64,000 nt of DNA from Pseudomonadota bacterium (GCA_020161615.1 JAIUPD010000005.1:186001-250000); one strand, 5' to 3'. Counted from the first letter of the stretch, positions 46,960 to 60,914 are shown. The notes: a model not told the origin generated them from the sequence alone. Translations and numbers: made by a program.

Positions 46960-47439
46960 TTGTCGGACAGGACTCTCCCCGTTGCGCTCGTCCTCGGCGC
47001 TGCCGTCTGGCCCGGGGGCGAGCCCTCGCCGACGCTGGCGCGTCGGACGGCGCATGCCGTAGCGCTCTACCGGACGGGTCTGGTCGGGCGGATCATGGGC
47101 TGTGGCGGGCTGGGGCGCCATCCACCAACGGAGGCCAGCCTCATTGCCCGGCTCTGCCGAGAGGCGGGCGTGCCCGACGACCGGATCATGGAGGAAGACC
47201 GCTCCACCTCCACACGGGAAAATCTGATCAACGCCAAGGCCTTGCTGCCCGATGCTGCGCCGGTGGTGATCGTCACCGATCCCTATCACGCGCCCCGCGC
47301 CCGGCTGATCGCCTGGCAGATCGGCCTCAGGGCCACCACCGCAACCCCCGGCTGGGACCAGATCGGGCCGAAGCAACGCCGCCGCCATGTCCCGCGAGAG
47401 GCGCTGGCGCTGGCGGCGACGCTGCTGAGGCTGCGTTAG
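46960..47439 (+). CDS. YdcF-family protein (DUF218)
   Basis: A 159-residue protein with the DUF218 fold. PVALVLGAAVWPGGEPSPTLARRTAHAVALYRTG, IMEEDRSTSTRENLINAKALL and VVIVTDPYHAPRARLIAWQIGL are the diagnostic blocks. The family resembles S-adenosylmethionine-binding or phosphatase-like envelope proteins; no defined reaction. A TTG start five bases after uvrB is the only early start. It overlaps the convergent usp gene by four bases. Confidence 0.82.
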   Translation: MSDRTLPVALVLGAAVWPGGEPSPTLARRTAHAVALYRTGLVGRIMGCGGLGRHPPTEASLIARLCREAGVPDDRIMEEDRSTSTRENLINAKALLPDAAPVVIVTDPYHAPRARLIAWQIGLRATTATPGWDQIGPKQRRRHVPREALALAATLLRLR

Positions 47440-47837
47440 CGGATCAGATGCACGGCGCAGGTCGCGTGCCGGGCGATCCGTGTCGCGGTCGAGCCGATCA
47501 GCGCCGTGTCGCTGCGGTGCGAGGCCAGGACGATGCAATCCGCCCCTTCGGCCTGGGCGAAATCGAGGATGGCGCGGCCCGGGTCGCCCTCCAGCACCGC
47601 GACGCCCGCCTGGGTCAGCCCCGCCGCCTGCTTGGCCAGATCGGCGCGGATCGCCTCGCGCAGTTCGTCCTGCCAGCCCGCGGGCATGTAGTCGATGGCG
47701 TAAAACGGCGCCTTTTCCATGACATGCACCAGCATGACCAGCGCGCCATGCGCGGACAGCGCCCGGGCGATCTGCAATTCGCGGCCGATGTCTACCCCCG
47801 GCTCATAGGCGACGGGAACGAGGATTCTGGCGTACAT
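47436..47837 (-). CDS. universal stress protein (UspA family)
   Basis: A 133-residue alpha/beta UspA-fold protein. It opens with MYARILVPVAYEPG and ends with IVLASHRSDTALIGSTATRIARHATCAVHLIR. The nucleotide loop has GSTA but the first part of the G-x2-G-x9-G motif is altered (ASHRSD), so ATP binding is uncertain. UspA proteins respond to starvation and oxidative stress. Convergent overlap with ydcF. Confidence 0.9.
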   Translation of the reverse strand: MYARILVPVAYEPGVDIGRELQIARALSAHGALVMLVHVMEKAPFYAIDYMPAGWQDELREAIRADLAKQAAGLTQAGVAVLEGDPGRAILDFAQAEGADCIVLASHRSDTALIGSTATRIARHATCAVHLIR

Positions 47838-47903
47838 GGCATTTCCTTTCGCGTGGATCAGGACGGACCGACCCCGCCCCTATAGGCGGGACAGGTCCCG
47901 GAC

Positions 47904-48494
47904 TCAGTTCTGCGGCACCAGCACCGAGAGGCCCAGCATCCGCCAGACCTGCATCCCGCCGCGGTAATAGCGGATGTGATCGGCCGGGAAGCCCGCCTCG
48001 ATCATGCGGCGGATGGCGGTGGGCGACTGGCCGCACCAGGGGCCGTTGCAGAATAGCAGCACGTGTTTGGGGTCGTCGCAGGTGAAACCGTCGATATCGA
48101 CCTCACACCCCACCTCGCCCAGCCGGTCGGCCATTTCCGTATAGGGAATGTGGATCGCGCCGGGAATGGTGCCGCCGCGGTAATCGGCCTGCACGCGGCT
48201 GTCGATGACCAGCACGTCGGAATCCTGCAACGCCGCGATCACCTCCAGCTCGCCCACGGTGGTGACGCCCTCTGCCGGGCTCATCGGCTGGATGCAGAAA
48301 TTCGGGCATGGGCGCGAGGTCATCGCCCATTCGCCGGTCACGACATTCTCGTTGTCCTGAATGCGCGAGATTTCGGCCGGGCCCGCATCGGTCTCGACCG
48401 TGACCGAGGCCATGTCGGGCGTGATGTTGACAGGATCGGCCAGAACGGGCGTCGCGGCCAGCGCCAGCAGCGCCAGAGGGGTGAGAAGTTTCAT
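47904..48494 (-). CDS. exported rhodanese-like protein
   Basis: A 196-residue periplasmic protein with a signal peptide (MKLLTPLALLALAATPVLA, cleavage near residue 19). A rhodanese domain at about 85-190 has VLVIDSRVQADYRGGTIPGAIHIPY and the active loop VLLFCNGPWCGQSPTAIRRM, with Cys as likely nucleophile (a second Cys is four residues on). An N-terminal CPNFCIQP pair of cysteines could bind a metal or form a disulfide. Sulfur-transfer or redox role in the periplasm; the partner is unknown. Confidence 0.9.
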   Translation of the reverse strand: MKLLTPLALLALAATPVLADPVNITPDMASVTVETDAGPAEISRIQDNENVVTGEWAMTSRPCPNFCIQPMSPAEGVTTVGELEVIAALQDSDVLVIDSRVQADYRGGTIPGAIHIPYTEMADRLGEVGCEVDIDGFTCDDPKHVLLFCNGPWCGQSPTAIRRMIEAGFPADHIRYYRGGMQVWRMLGLSVLVPQN

Positions 48495-48572
48495 CGGGTC
48501 CTCCCAGACTGGATTGCACACAGGTTTCCGCCGGAAAGGTAGCATGCCGGACGGGATTGTCTGCCCCCGGCA

Positions 48573-48601
48573 TTGCACCCGCGGGTGGCGGTGGGCTATA
48601 A
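48573..48601 (+). promoter_or_regulatory. gyrA promoter
   Basis: TTGCAC (48573-48578), a 17-base spacer and CTATAA (48596-48601) precede the gyrA start by 43 bases. It is the best sigma-70-type pair seen in the window. The rest of the 150-base gap to the rhodanese gene shows no gene. Confidence 0.6.
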
Positions 48602-48644
48602 GGCGGACAACAAAATCTAGCGCCCTGACCCAGACGAGGCCCCG

Positions 48645-51344
48645 GTGAGCGACGACACGGAAATCCCTGACGAAGCCGAGAAAAAACCCGCCCAGCCGGG
48701 GGTCTCGATCGTACAGGAAATGCGGACCGCCTATCTCGATTACGCGATGAGCGTCATCGTGTCGCGGGCGATTCCGGACCTGCGGGACGGGTTGAAGCCG
48801 GTTCACCGGCGGATCCTCTATGCCATGCACGAGGTCGGCAACACGTTCGACAAGCCCTATCGGAAGTCCTCGCGCCCCGTGGCGGATGCGATGGGCAAGT
48901 ACCACCCGCATGGCGACAGCGCGATCTATGACGCCCTGGTGCGGATGGCGCAGGGCTTTTCGATGTCGCTGCCGCTGCTGGACGGTCAGGGCAACTTCGG
49001 CTCGATGGACGGGGACAAGGCCGCGGCCTTCCGCTACACCGAGGTGCGGATGGCCAAATCCGCCAATTACATGCTGGCCGATATCGACAAGGATACGGTC
49101 GATTTTCAGGACAATTACGACGGCAAGGACCAGGAACCGACCGTCCTGCCTGCGCGCTTCCCCAACATGCTGGTCAATGGCGCGGGCGGTATCGCCGTCG
49201 GCATGGCCACCAACATCCCGCCCCATAACCTGGGCGAGGTGATCGACGCGACCAAGGCCCTGATCGAGAACCCGGATCTGACCTCCGAGGATCTGATGGC
49301 CTATGTGCCGGGCCCCGATTTCCCGACCGGCGCGCAGATGATGGGCCGCGCAGGCGCGCGCAAGGCCTATCTGGAGGGGCGCGGCTCGGTCATCGTGCGG
49401 GCCAAGACCCATGTCGAGGAGATCCGCAAGGACCGCTTCGCCATCGTCGTGGACGAGATCCCCTATCAGGTGAACAAGGCCCTGATGGTCGAGAAGATCG
49501 CCGAGGCGGTGCGCGACAAGCGGATCGAGGGGATTGCCCATGTCGCCGACGAATCCGACCGGATCGGCGTGCGGGTGGTGATCGAACTGAAGCGCGACGC
49601 CACGCCCGATGTGGTGCTGAACCAGCTGTTCCGTTTCACCACCATGCAGATCAGCTTCGGCTGCAACATGCTGGCCTTGAACGGCGGCCGGCCCGAGCAG
49701 CTGACGCTTCGCGATTTCCTCTATCATTTCATTACCTTCCGCGAGGAAGTTGTCACCCGCCGCACGGCCTTCGAGCTGAACAAGGCCCGGGAGCGCAGCC
49801 ATATCCTCTGCGGTCTGGCTGTTGCCGTTTCCAACGTCGATGAGGTCGTGGCGACGATCCGCGCCTCGGCCGATCCGGCGGATGCGCGCGAAAAGCTGAT
49901 GACCCGCCGCTGGCCCGCGCATGAGATCGCGGGCTATATCCGCCTGATCGACGACCCCAGCCATACGATCAACGAGGACGGGACCTATAACCTCTCCGAG
50001 ATCCAGGCCCGCGCCATCCTGGAACTGCGGCTGCAGCGCCTGACCGCCCTCGGCGTCAAGGAAGTCACCGACGAGTTGGAAGAACTGGCCGGCAAGATCA
50101 AGGATTACCTCGATATTCTGCGCTCGCGCTCGCGGATCCTGTCGATCATCACCGCCGAACTCGACGAGGTGCGCGAGCTTTTCGCCGTGCCCCGCCGGAC
50201 CGAGATCATCGATTGGGCCGGCGACCTCGAGGATGAGGACCTGATCGAGCGCGAGGATATGGTCGTGACCGTCACCTCGGGCGGCTACATCAAGCGCACG
50301 CCGCTTGCCGAATTCCGCGCCCAGAACCGCGGCGGCAAGGGTCTGGCCTCGATGCAGACCAAGGAAGACGATGTGGTGACCACGCTGTTCGTGGCCAACA
50401 CGCATACCCATCTTCTGTTCTTCACCACCGACGGCATGGTCTATCAGCTGAAATGCTGGCGTCTGCCGCTGGCCGGGCGGTCCGCGCGCGGCAAGGCGAT
50501 CATCAACATCCTGCCGATCCCGCAGGGTGTCTCGATCGCCGCGCTGATGCCCATCGACGAGCCCGAGGACGAATGGGAAAACCTGCAGGTGGTCTTCGCC
50601 ACCTCCGAGGGCGATGTCCGCCGTAACGCCTTGTCGGACTTCACGAATATCCTGCGCAACGGCAAGATCGCCATGAAGCTGCCCGAGGGGGTGTCGCTGG
50701 TCAGCGCCCGCGTCGCCGACGAGGATGACGATGTGATGCTGGTCACCGCCATGGGCCGTGCCATCCGCTTCCCGACCACCGACGTCCGCGTCTTCAAGGG
50801 CCGCGATTCGACCGGGGTGCGCGGCATCCGTCTGGCCGAGGGCGACAGCGTCGTCTCCATGTCGGTGATCCGCCATTTCGAAGCCGATCCGCAGGAACGC
50901 GCCGCCTATCTCAAGCAGCGCCGCCTGATGGCCGGTGCCCCCGACGAGGCGGAGGCGGACGACGAGGAAACCGTCGAGGCGGGCCAGCTCAGCACCGAGC
51001 GCTATGCCGAGATGTCGGCACTGGAGGATCTGATCCTCACCGTCACCTCGGGCGGGGCGGGCAAGCTGTCGTCCTCGCACGATTATCCGGTGCGCGGGCG
51101 CGGCGGCCAGGGCGTCATGGCCATGGACAAGGCGATGCGCGGCGGCGCGCTGGTCGCGTCCTTCCCGGTGGAACCCGGCGACCAGATCATGCTGGCCACC
51201 TCGACCGGCCAGTCGATCCGCGTGCCGGTCGATCAGATCAGCTTCCGCTCGCGCTCGGCCGGCGGGGTTCGGGTCTTCAACACCGCCAAGGGCGAGGAAG
51301 TCGTCTCGGTCGCCCGCATCGTCGAACAGGGCGAGGAAGAGTAA
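48645..51344 (+). CDS. gyrA: DNA gyrase subunit A
   Basis: An 899-residue type IIA topoisomerase subunit that cuts and rejoins DNA in the A2B2 gyrase. The catalytic Tyr131 lies in [12 protein letters not shown]. The quinolone region reads [18 protein letters not shown], with Ser92 and Asp96 at the positions of E. coli Ser83 and Asp87, i.e. the sensitive residues. The C-terminal beta-pinwheel (TRNK-like GQ-box region [13 protein letters not shown] and repeated [17 protein letters not shown] blades) runs from about 540. The start is GTG. The upstream promoter has good consensus. Confidence 0.98.
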   Translation: MSDDTEIPDEAEKKPAQPGVSIVQEMRTAYLDYAMSVIVSRAIPDLRDGLKPVHRRILYAMHEVGNTFDKPYRKSSRPVADAMGKYHPHGDSAIYDALVRMAQGFSMSLPLLDGQGNFGSMDGDKAAAFRYTEVRMAKSANYMLADIDKDTVDFQDNYDGKDQEPTVLPARFPNMLVNGAGGIAVGMATNIPPHNLGEVIDATKALIENPDLTSEDLMAYVPGPDFPTGAQMMGRAGARKAYLEGRGSVIVRAKTHVEEIRKDRFAIVVDEIPYQVNKALMVEKIAEAVRDKRIEGIAHVADESDRIGVRVVIELKRDATPDVVLNQLFRFTTMQISFGCNMLALNGGRPEQLTLRDFLYHFITFREEVVTRRTAFELNKARERSHILCGLAVAVSNVDEVVATIRASADPADAREKLMTRRWPAHEIAGYIRLIDDPSHTINEDGTYNLSEIQARAILELRLQRLTALGVKEVTDELEELAGKIKDYLDILRSRSRILSIITAELDEVRELFAVPRRTEIIDWAGDLEDEDLIEREDMVVTVTSGGYIKRTPLAEFRAQNRGGKGLASMQTKEDDVVTTLFVANTHTHLLFFTTDGMVYQLKCWRLPLAGRSARGKAIINILPIPQGVSIAALMPIDEPEDEWENLQVVFATSEGDVRRNALSDFTNILRNGKIAMKLPEGVSLVSARVADEDDDVMLVTAMGRAIRFPTTDVRVFKGRDSTGVRGIRLAEGDSVVSMSVIRHFEADPQERAAYLKQRRLMAGAPDEAEADDEETVEAGQLSTERYAEMSALEDLILTVTSGGAGKLSSSHDYPVRGRGGQGVMAMDKAMRGGALVASFPVEPGDQIMLATSTGQSIRVPVDQISFRSRSAGGVRVFNTAKGEEVVSVARIVEQGEEE

Positions 51345-51370
51345 CCGATTCTTCAGCCCCGCGTGGTTGG

Positions 51371-51400
51371 ATGGCCGGGTCTCCACAGGGGCCCGGCCAT
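51371..51400 (+). promoter_or_regulatory. hairpin enclosing the ribosome site of the DUF6614 gene
   Basis: Perfect nine-base arms ATGGCCGGG (51371-51379) and CCCGGCCAT (51392-51400) surround a loop holding the CAGGGG ribosome site; the start codon at 51399 lies in the 3' arm. It could terminate gyrA or hold translation of the next gene low. Confidence 0.45.
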
Positions 51401-51749
51401 GAACGTCTACCACTGCATGATCGACCTGAAACCCGGCGCCAAGGCGCTGGTCTTCGCCCATGCGCTGGATGTCTGGCTCTCGCTCCTGCAGCGGGAGGGG
51501 CGGATCGAAGGCTGGCGGCTGATGCGGCTGAAACTGAAATTCGGCGGCGACGAATGCTCAGATTTCCTGGTCGAGATCGAGGTGAAGGATCTCTCGCAGC
51601 TCGACCATGCCTTCCATTACCTCGGTCAGGGGGATGAGGAGGCGGCCGAACTCCACGACCAGATGCGCCAGCATATCCAGCACGTCAATGTCGGGCTCTA
51701 CCGCCCCTTCCCCGATCCAGAGCGGGTGGAACGCATGACCCTGATCTGA
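51399..51749 (+). CDS. DUF6614-like small protein
   Basis: A 116-residue acidic cytosolic protein (MNVYHCMIDLKPGAKALVFAHALDVWLSLLQREGRIEGWRLMRLKLKFGG) that resembles the DUF6614 family. No catalytic motif is evident; the fold looks like a ferredoxin-type alpha/beta dimer. It follows gyrA by 54 bases, and its ribosome site lies in the hairpin loop described above. Confidence 0.7.
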   Translation: MNVYHCMIDLKPGAKALVFAHALDVWLSLLQREGRIEGWRLMRLKLKFGGDECSDFLVEIEVKDLSQLDHAFHYLGQGDEEAAELHDQMRQHIQHVNVGLYRPFPDPERVERMTLI

Positions 51750-51808
51750 GGCCACCGATTGCGGAACCTCCGGCCCCCTGCGGCGTTGGTTCTGAAAGGA
51801 GGTTTTCC

Positions 51809-52027
51809 ATGACCGCACCCCATACCAATGTCGAGCGTGAGGCGAAGCGCCACAGCCCCGCCCTGACCGGCATCACCATCGCCCTGCTGGCCTCCGTGCT
51901 GGCCTTCGTCGTCTTCACCCTCTGGCCCAACCCCGAGGATGCGACGCCCAGCCCCAGCGCCGTGCAGGATACCGGCGCCCAGGTCGAGGGCACGACGCCC
52001 GCCCCGGCACCGGTGCCGGGCGAGTAA
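51809..52027 (+). CDS. small single-pass membrane protein
   Basis: A 72-residue protein with one membrane helix (ALTGITIALLASVLAFVVFTLW, about 18-39) and a Pro/Thr-rich periplasmic tail (DATPSPSAVQDTGAQVEGTTPAPAPVPGE). A strong ribosome site (AAAGGAGG) begins at 51796. It has its own intrinsic terminator at 52051-52080. The function is unknown. Confidence 0.8.
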   Translation: MTAPHTNVEREAKRHSPALTGITIALLASVLAFVVFTLWPNPEDATPSPSAVQDTGAQVEGTTPAPAPVPGE

Positions 52028-52050
52028 CCATCCGCTTACCCTCCCCGATT

Positions 52051-52080
52051 GGGGGCGCCCGCCCGGCGCCCCCTTTTCTT
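52051..52080 (+). terminator. intrinsic terminator
   Basis: GGGGGCGCC-N5-GGCGCCCCC (nine-base perfect stem) followed by TTTTCTT, 23 bases after the small membrane-protein gene. A classical rho-independent terminator. trmFO starts 28 bases later. Confidence 0.85.
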
Positions 52081-52108
52081 TGCATCCCGGCGCGGCTATC
52101 TCCGCCCC

Positions 52109-53440
52109 ATGACACAGGAACTCCACATCGTCGGCGGCGGCATGGCCGGATCCGAGGCCGCCTGGCAGGCCGCGCAAACGGGCGTGCCCGTCGTGCTTCA
52201 TGAAATGCGGCCCCAGGTCGGCACTTTCGCCCATCAGACCGGCAATTTCGCCGAGATGGTCTGCTCGAATTCCTTCCGCTCGGACGATGACGAGCAGAAC
52301 GCCGTGGGCCTCCTGCATTGGGAGATGCGCGCGGCGGGCGGCCTGTTGATGGCGATGGCCGACCGCCACTCCCTGCCCGCGGGCGGCGCCCTGGCCGTCG
52401 ACCGCGAGGCCTTTTCGCAGGCGGTGACCGAGCGGCTGCTGGCCCATCCGCTGATCCGCAGCGAACCCGGTGAAATCAGGGACTTGCCGGGCGAGGGTCA
52501 CTGGATCTTCGCCACCGGCCCCCTGACCTCGGACGCGCTGGCGCAGGCGATCCGCGCCGCGACCGACACCCAGTCGCTGGCCTTTTTCGACGCCATCGCG
52601 CCCATCGTCCATTTCGACACCATCGACCTGTCGAAGGCCTGGTTCCAGTCGCGCTATGACAAGGGCGAGACCGAGGAAGAGCGCAAGGCCTATCTCAATT
52701 GCCCGATGACCAAGGTCCAGTACGAGGCCTTCATCGACGCCATTCTCGCCGCGCCCAAGGCCGAGTTCCACGAGGGCGAAACCGCCGGCTATTTCGACGG
52801 CTGCCTGCCGATCGAGGTCATGGCCGAGCGCGGCCGCGACACCCTGCGCCACGGTCCCATGAAGCCGGTCGGCCTGACCAACGCCAACGATCCCGCCAAC
52901 AAGCCCTATGCCGTCGTTCAGCTTCGGCGCGATAATGCCTTGGGCACGCTCTATAATATCGTCGGCTTCCAGACCAAGATGAAGCACGGTGCCCAGGTCG
53001 AGGTGTTCCGCATGATCCCCGGTCTGGAAGAGGCCGGATTCGCGCGCCTCGGCGGGATTCACCGGAATACGTTCCTGAACTCCCCGACCCTTCTGGACAA
53101 TCAGATGCGGCTGCGCGTCCGCCCGCATCTGCGTTTCGCCGGTCAGATCACCGGGGTCGAGGGTTATGTCGAATCCGCGGCCATGGGCCTTGTCGCTGGT
53201 CGCCTCGCCGCAGCCGAGATCCAGGGCCGCGCCCTGCCGCCGCCCCCGCGTGAGACGGCGATGGGCGCGCTCATCGCCCATATCACCGGCGATGCGGACG
53301 CCAAGACCTTCCAGCCGATGAACGTCAATTTCGGCCTGTTCCCACCGATCGACGCCAAGGGTGGCCGCCGCGGCCGCAAGGACCGCTACAAGGCCTATAC
53401 CGACCGCGCGAAAGAGGCGTTCCAGGCGTGGTTGGGTTGA
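52109..53440 (+). CDS. trmFO: folate-dependent tRNA (uracil-54)-C5-methyltransferase
   Basis: A 443-residue FAD enzyme that makes 5-methyluridine 54 in tRNA using methylenetetrahydrofolate and reduced flavin. [20 protein letters not shown] at 5-24 binds [23 protein letters not shown] contains the conserved Cys, and [38 protein letters not shown] is diagnostic. The ATG at 52109 gives the family start. gluQRS starts two bases after it. Confidence 0.97.
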   Translation: MTQELHIVGGGMAGSEAAWQAAQTGVPVVLHEMRPQVGTFAHQTGNFAEMVCSNSFRSDDDEQNAVGLLHWEMRAAGGLLMAMADRHSLPAGGALAVDREAFSQAVTERLLAHPLIRSEPGEIRDLPGEGHWIFATGPLTSDALAQAIRAATDTQSLAFFDAIAPIVHFDTIDLSKAWFQSRYDKGETEEERKAYLNCPMTKVQYEAFIDAILAAPKAEFHEGETAGYFDGCLPIEVMAERGRDTLRHGPMKPVGLTNANDPANKPYAVVQLRRDNALGTLYNIVGFQTKMKHGAQVEVFRMIPGLEEAGFARLGGIHRNTFLNSPTLLDNQMRLRVRPHLRFAGQITGVEGYVESAAMGLVAGRLAAAEIQGRALPPPPRETAMGALIAHITGDADAKTFQPMNVNFGLFPPIDAKGGRRGRKDRYKAYTDRAKEAFQAWLG

Positions 53441-53441
53441 C

Positions 53442-54284
53442 GTGGCCGGGCTGATCACCCGCTTCGCCCCCTCACCCACCGGGCCCCTGCATCTGGGGCA
53501 CGCTTTTTCCGCCCTGACCGCCTGGGACCTCGCCCGCGCCGAAGGGGGGCAGTGCCTGCTGCGGATCGAGGATATCGACACCGCCCGCAGCAAACCCGCC
53601 TTCGAGGCGCAGATCCAGGACGATCTGCACTGGCTGGGCCTCTCCTGGCCCGAGCCGGTGATGCGCCAGTCCACCCGCCGCGCCGCGCATGACGCCGCCC
53701 TCGCCCGGCTTCAGGCCCTGGGCGTCACCTACCGCTGCACCTGCACCCGCGGCGATATCCGCGCCGCCCTTTCCGCCCCGCAGGAGGGCGCGCCGCTGAT
53801 CGGCCCCGACGGCCCCGTCTATCCCGGCACCTGCCGCCACGCGGGCCATGACGATCCCACCGCCGCCATCCGCCTCGACATGGCCCGCGCCACGGCCCTG
53901 ACGGGGACGATCCGCTTCACCGAGACCGGACCGCTGCATCCCGGTCCACATCAGTTTGCGCCCGATTTCTTAACGACTCATGTCGGCGACATCGTTCTGG
54001 CCCGGCGCGATATCGGCACCTCCTACCATCTGGCCGTGACCGTGGATGACGCCGCCCAAGGCGTGACGCTGGTCACGCGCGGCGCCGACCTCTTCGAGGC
54101 GACCGCCATCCATGTGCTGCTGCAGCGGCTCCTGGCCCTGCCGACGCCCGCCTATCACCATCACCGCCTGATCCGCGACGAGGCGGGCAAGCGTCTGGCC
54201 AAGCGCGACGAATCCCGCGCGCTGTCCCTTTACCGGGCCGAGGGCGCCACCCCCGCCGATATCCGCCGGATGGTCGGGCTTTAG
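53442..54284 (+). CDS. gluQRS: glutamyl-Q tRNA(Asp) synthetase
   Basis: A 280-residue paralogue of GluRS lacking the anticodon-binding domain; it attaches glutamate to queuosine-34 of tRNA-Asp. Class I HIGH-type motif [18 protein letters not shown] lies at 6-23, the zinc-binding CTCTRGD and YPGTCRH at about 96-128, and the KMSKS-like KRLAKRD near residue 247. The GTG at 53442 lies two bases after trmFO. It overlaps the convergent hisI by four bases. Confidence 0.95.
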   Translation: MAGLITRFAPSPTGPLHLGHAFSALTAWDLARAEGGQCLLRIEDIDTARSKPAFEAQIQDDLHWLGLSWPEPVMRQSTRRAAHDAALARLQALGVTYRCTCTRGDIRAALSAPQEGAPLIGPDGPVYPGTCRHAGHDDPTAAIRLDMARATALTGTIRFTETGPLHPGPHQFAPDFLTTHVGDIVLARRDIGTSYHLAVTVDDAAQGVTLVTRGADLFEATAIHVLLQRLLALPTPAYHHHRLIRDEAGKRLAKRDESRALSLYRAEGATPADIRRMVGL

Positions 54285-54640
54285 GGCTCGGGCCGCATCA
54301 ACTCGACCTCGGCCCCGTCCCGCACCGCCGTGTAGAAACAGCTACGCCGATTGGTGTGGCAGGCAGGACCCGTCTGGTCGACCATCACCAGCAGACAGTC
54401 ACGGTCACAATCCAGGCGGAAATCCACCAGTTTCTGCGCGTGACCCGAGGTCTCGCCCTTCACCCAGAAGGCCTGGCGCGAGCGTGACCAATAGGTCACC
54501 TTGCCCGTCTCCAGCGTCCGCGCCACCGAATCGGCGTTCATCCAGGCCATCATCAGCACCTCGCCCGTGCGATGATCCTGCGCGATCGCCGGAATGAGAC
54601 CTTGGTCGTCATAGCGCAGGGATTGCGGATCGAAGGGCAT
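54281..54640 (-). CDS. hisI: phosphoribosyl-AMP cyclohydrolase
   Basis: A 119-residue monofunctional HisI, step three of histidine synthesis. The zinc-binding cysteines are in [28 protein letters not shown] at about 75-101. [13 protein letters not shown] and [19 protein letters not shown] are family motifs. No HisE domain is fused. Convergent with gluQRS. It is isolated from other his genes here. Confidence 0.96.
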   Translation of the reverse strand: MPFDPQSLRYDDQGLIPAIAQDHRTGEVLMMAWMNADSVARTLETGKVTYWSRSRQAFWVKGETSGHAQKLVDFRLDCDRDCLLVMVDQTGPACHTNRRSCFYTAVRDGAEVELMRPEP

Positions 54641-54673
54641 GGCTTATATCCTCTGGCGACTGGGAGCCCTGAC

Positions 54674-55114
54674 GTGTCTGAAACCTCCGATCTGATCAAG
54701 CTCTATTCGACGCGAATCCTCGCGCTGGCGGCCGAAATCCCGCATCTCGGCCGGCTGGAGGCGCCGCAGGCCAGCGTCAAGAAGCGCTCTCCCCTCTGCG
54801 GATCGACCGTGACCGTCGATCTGTCGCTGACGGACGGCCGCGTCGCCGACTTCGCGCAGGAGGTCAAGGCCTGCGCCCTGGGTCAGGCCTCGGCTGCGGT
54901 GCTGGGCGCGGCGGTGATCGGTCGCACGCCCGAAGAACTCGAGGCCGCGGCAAGCGCCCTCGAATCGATGTTGAAGCAGGACGGTCCGGTGCCGCCCGCG
55001 CCCTTCGACGGATACGAGGCCCTGCTGCCCGCGCGCGAATTCAAGAATCGCCACGCCTCGATCCTGCTGTCGGTCCAGGCCGCGGCCGAGGCCGCCCGAC
55101 AGGCCGCAGCCTGA
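54674..55114 (+). CDS. iron-sulfur cluster assembly scaffold protein (NifU/IscU N-terminal-like)
   Basis: A 146-residue protein of the IscU/NifU N-terminal type. PLCGSTVTVDLSLTDGRVADFAQEVKACALGQASAAVLG carries two of the expected cysteines (LCGS and ACALG); the third would be absent, so it may be a degenerate or carrier version. GTG start at 54674 with GGGAG upstream. It is divergent from hisI. Confidence 0.85.
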   Translation: MSETSDLIKLYSTRILALAAEIPHLGRLEAPQASVKKRSPLCGSTVTVDLSLTDGRVADFAQEVKACALGQASAAVLGAAVIGRTPEELEAAASALESMLKQDGPVPPAPFDGYEALLPAREFKNRHASILLSVQAAAEAARQAAA

Positions 55115-55136
55115 CACCCATCCCTTAAGACCGCGT

Positions 55137-55168
55137 AAAAAAAAACCGCCGCGACAAGGCGCGGCGGT
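55137..55168 (-). terminator. strong intrinsic terminator, minus strand
   Basis: Read on the minus strand, ACCGCCGCG-N6-CGCGGCGGT (nine-base perfect stem) is followed by nine T. It ends the transcript of the microprotein gene at 55241-55369, or recG read-through. No U-tract exists on the other strand. Confidence 0.88.
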
Positions 55169-55240
55169 CAGTGGCGTGTCTGGTTGGGTCAAGGGCGACG
55201 GGACAGTCGGCGCCTCTCCAGACCGCAGGCAGGAAGCAGG

Positions 55241-55369
55241 TCAGGTCATCAGGGGGGCGTAAAGCGCCGCCGCAAACAGGACAAACAGGGCAAGCGCGCC
55301 CACCGCATCCCCCAGCATCGCCAGGCGTTCATTGCGAGGGTCATGGATCTGGCGAAGGATGCGGCGCAT
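55241..55369 (-). CDS. 42-residue inner-membrane microprotein
   Basis: The frame runs from an ATG at 55369 to a TGA at 55243-55241. It encodes 42 residues: a basic start (MRRILRQIHDPRNERLAMLG) and one membrane helix (AVGALALFVLFAAALYAP) ending LMT. A GGGAG ribosome site lies seven bases upstream and a strong terminator follows 72 bases after the stop, so an independent transcript is well supported. The 78-base gap toward recG holds LexA-like GAAC words (55424-55448). The family is unknown. By size and topology it resembles SOS-induced division inhibitors such as Caulobacter SidA, which is speculation. Confidence 0.65.
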   Translation of the reverse strand: MRRILRQIHDPRNERLAMLGDAVGALALFVLFAAALYAPLMT

Positions 55370-55423
55370 GGCGAACTCCCGTGTTGTTAGCACTTTGTTC
55401 TCATATTCGCGCGATCATTGCAA

Positions 55424-55447
55424 GAACATTTGTGAACAAAAGGGGAT

Positions 55448-55448
<1 letters not shown>
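55424..55448 (-). promoter_or_regulatory. LexA-like GAAC words upstream of the microprotein gene
   Basis: GAAC-AAAAGGG-GATC (55434-55448) matches seven of eight fixed bases of GAAC-N7-GAAC. A second pair, GAAC-N6-GAAC (55424-55437), has the right bases but one base too few in the spacer. It lies 55 bases before the start and overlaps the recG stop. Tentative. Confidence 0.3.
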
Positions 55449-59829
<4,381 letters not shown>

Positions 59830-60543
59830 TTACGCGTTCGCCGCCCGCGGCGAACGCGCCGCGCCCCGGGTGGGATCGCGCAGCACATAGCCCCGGCCCC
59901 AGACCGTCTCGATGTAATTCTCGCCGCCCGTTGCCTCGGCCAGTTTCTTGCGCAACTTGCAGATGAAGACGTCGATGATCTTCAGCTCGGGCTCGTCCAT
60001 CCCGCCGTAAAGGTGGTTAAGGAACATCTCCTTGGTCAGGGTCGTGCCCTTCCGCAGGCTCAGGAGTTCCAACATCTGGTATTCCTTGCCCGTCAGATGC
60101 ACCGAGGTCCCGTCCACATCGACCGTCTTGGCGTCAAGGTTAACCGAGATTCGCCCGGTATGGATGATCGCTTGCGCGTGCCCCTGGCTGCGGCGGATGA
60201 TGGCATGGATCCGCGCCACCAGCTCGTCCCGGTGGAAGGGCTTGGTCATGTAATCATCCGCGCCCTGACCGAAACCCTTGAGCTTGATGTCGGTACTGTC
60301 CTCTCCGGTCAGAATCAGGATCGGCGTGTTGACCCGCGCCAGACGGATCTGGCGCAGGACCTCCAGCCCGGCCATGTCGGGAAGGTTAAGATCCAGCAGG
60401 ATCAGGTCGTAGTCATAGAGCTTTCCCAGCTCGACCGCTTCCTCGCCCAGGTCCGTGCAGTAGACATTGAAATTGGCGTGCGTGAGCATCAATTCGATGC
60501 TCCGCGAGGTCGCCGGATCGTCTTCAACCAAAAGCACGCGCAT
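59830..60543 (-). CDS. ctrA: cell-cycle response regulator CtrA
   Basis: A 237-residue OmpR-type regulator. The receiver (1-115) has the phospho-acceptor Asp51 in [17 protein letters not shown], plus Asp7-Asp8 (VEDDPA) and Lys103 in YMTKPF. The winged-helix domain has [53 protein letters not shown], nearly identical to CtrA of other Alphaproteobacteria. In this group CtrA mainly controls motility, gene transfer agents and related functions. It sits next to sciP, and a CtrA box lies in between. Confidence 0.97.
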   Translation of the reverse strand: MRVLLVEDDPATSRSIELMLTHANFNVYCTDLGEEAVELGKLYDYDLILLDLNLPDMAGLEVLRQIRLARVNTPILILTGEDSTDIKLKGFGQGADDYMTKPFHRDELVARIHAIIRRSQGHAQAIIHTGRISVNLDAKTVDVDGTSVHLTGKEYQMLELLSLRKGTTLTKEMFLNHLYGGMDEPELKIIDVFICKLRKKLAEATGGENYIETVWGRGYVLRDPTRGAARSPRAANA

Positions 60544-60593
60544 GTTGCTGTCCCTGCATTAACCTAAACTGAACTCACCCTGACAAATAATCG

Positions 60594-60608
60594 TTAACGG
60601 CCGGTTAC
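60594..60608. promoter_or_regulatory. CtrA box between ctrA and sciP
   Basis: TTAA-CGGCCGG-TTAC matches the CtrA recognition pattern TTAA-N7-TTAA except for the last base. It lies 51 bases before the ctrA start, consistent with autoregulation. A weaker TTAA-N7-TGAA is at 60559-60573. Confidence 0.6.
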
Positions 60609-60635
60609 CGGCAGAGACAGTCAACCATACTCTAC

Positions 60636-60914
60636 CTAAAGTTGTCTATACTTTTGAAGCGCCGTGACCTTCAAAGCGTCGATTCCATGCGTTTCGACCG
60701 CATTGTGCCACGAGTCGAACTCTTCATCGGAGAGGGCATAGCGATCCAGCGCCTCCTCCCGGTCGATCAACCCGTGGGCGACGGCCTTCACCACGATGGC
60801 TTTCCGGCTGGCCACCCAGCGTCGCGTGCTGGCTGGCGGCAGGTCCGCCCGGCTGATGACGCTGCCGTCGGGCAGCGTGACTGCCCGGGGTCCGTCGATC
60901 TTTTTCAAGAACAT
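60636..60914 (-). CDS. sciP: CtrA inhibitor SciP (DUF1153)
   Basis: A 92-residue helix-turn-helix protein. [68 protein letters not shown] is the full DUF1153/SciP profile. In Caulobacter SciP represses CtrA-activated genes. Gene order sciP-ctrA with a CtrA box between them is conserved in this order. The frame stops 92 bases before the ctrA start. Confidence 0.95.
   Translation of the reverse strand: MFLKKIDGPRAVTLPDGSVISRADLPPASTRRWVASRKAIVVKAVAHGLIDREEALDRYALSDEEFDSWHNAVETHGIDALKVTALQKYRQL

Noticed and set aside
55424-55437. Canonical LexA box at GAAC-N6-GAAC
   Set aside because: The known spacing for this group is seven bases. I report the neighbouring one-mismatch GAAC-N7-GATC only as a weak candidate.
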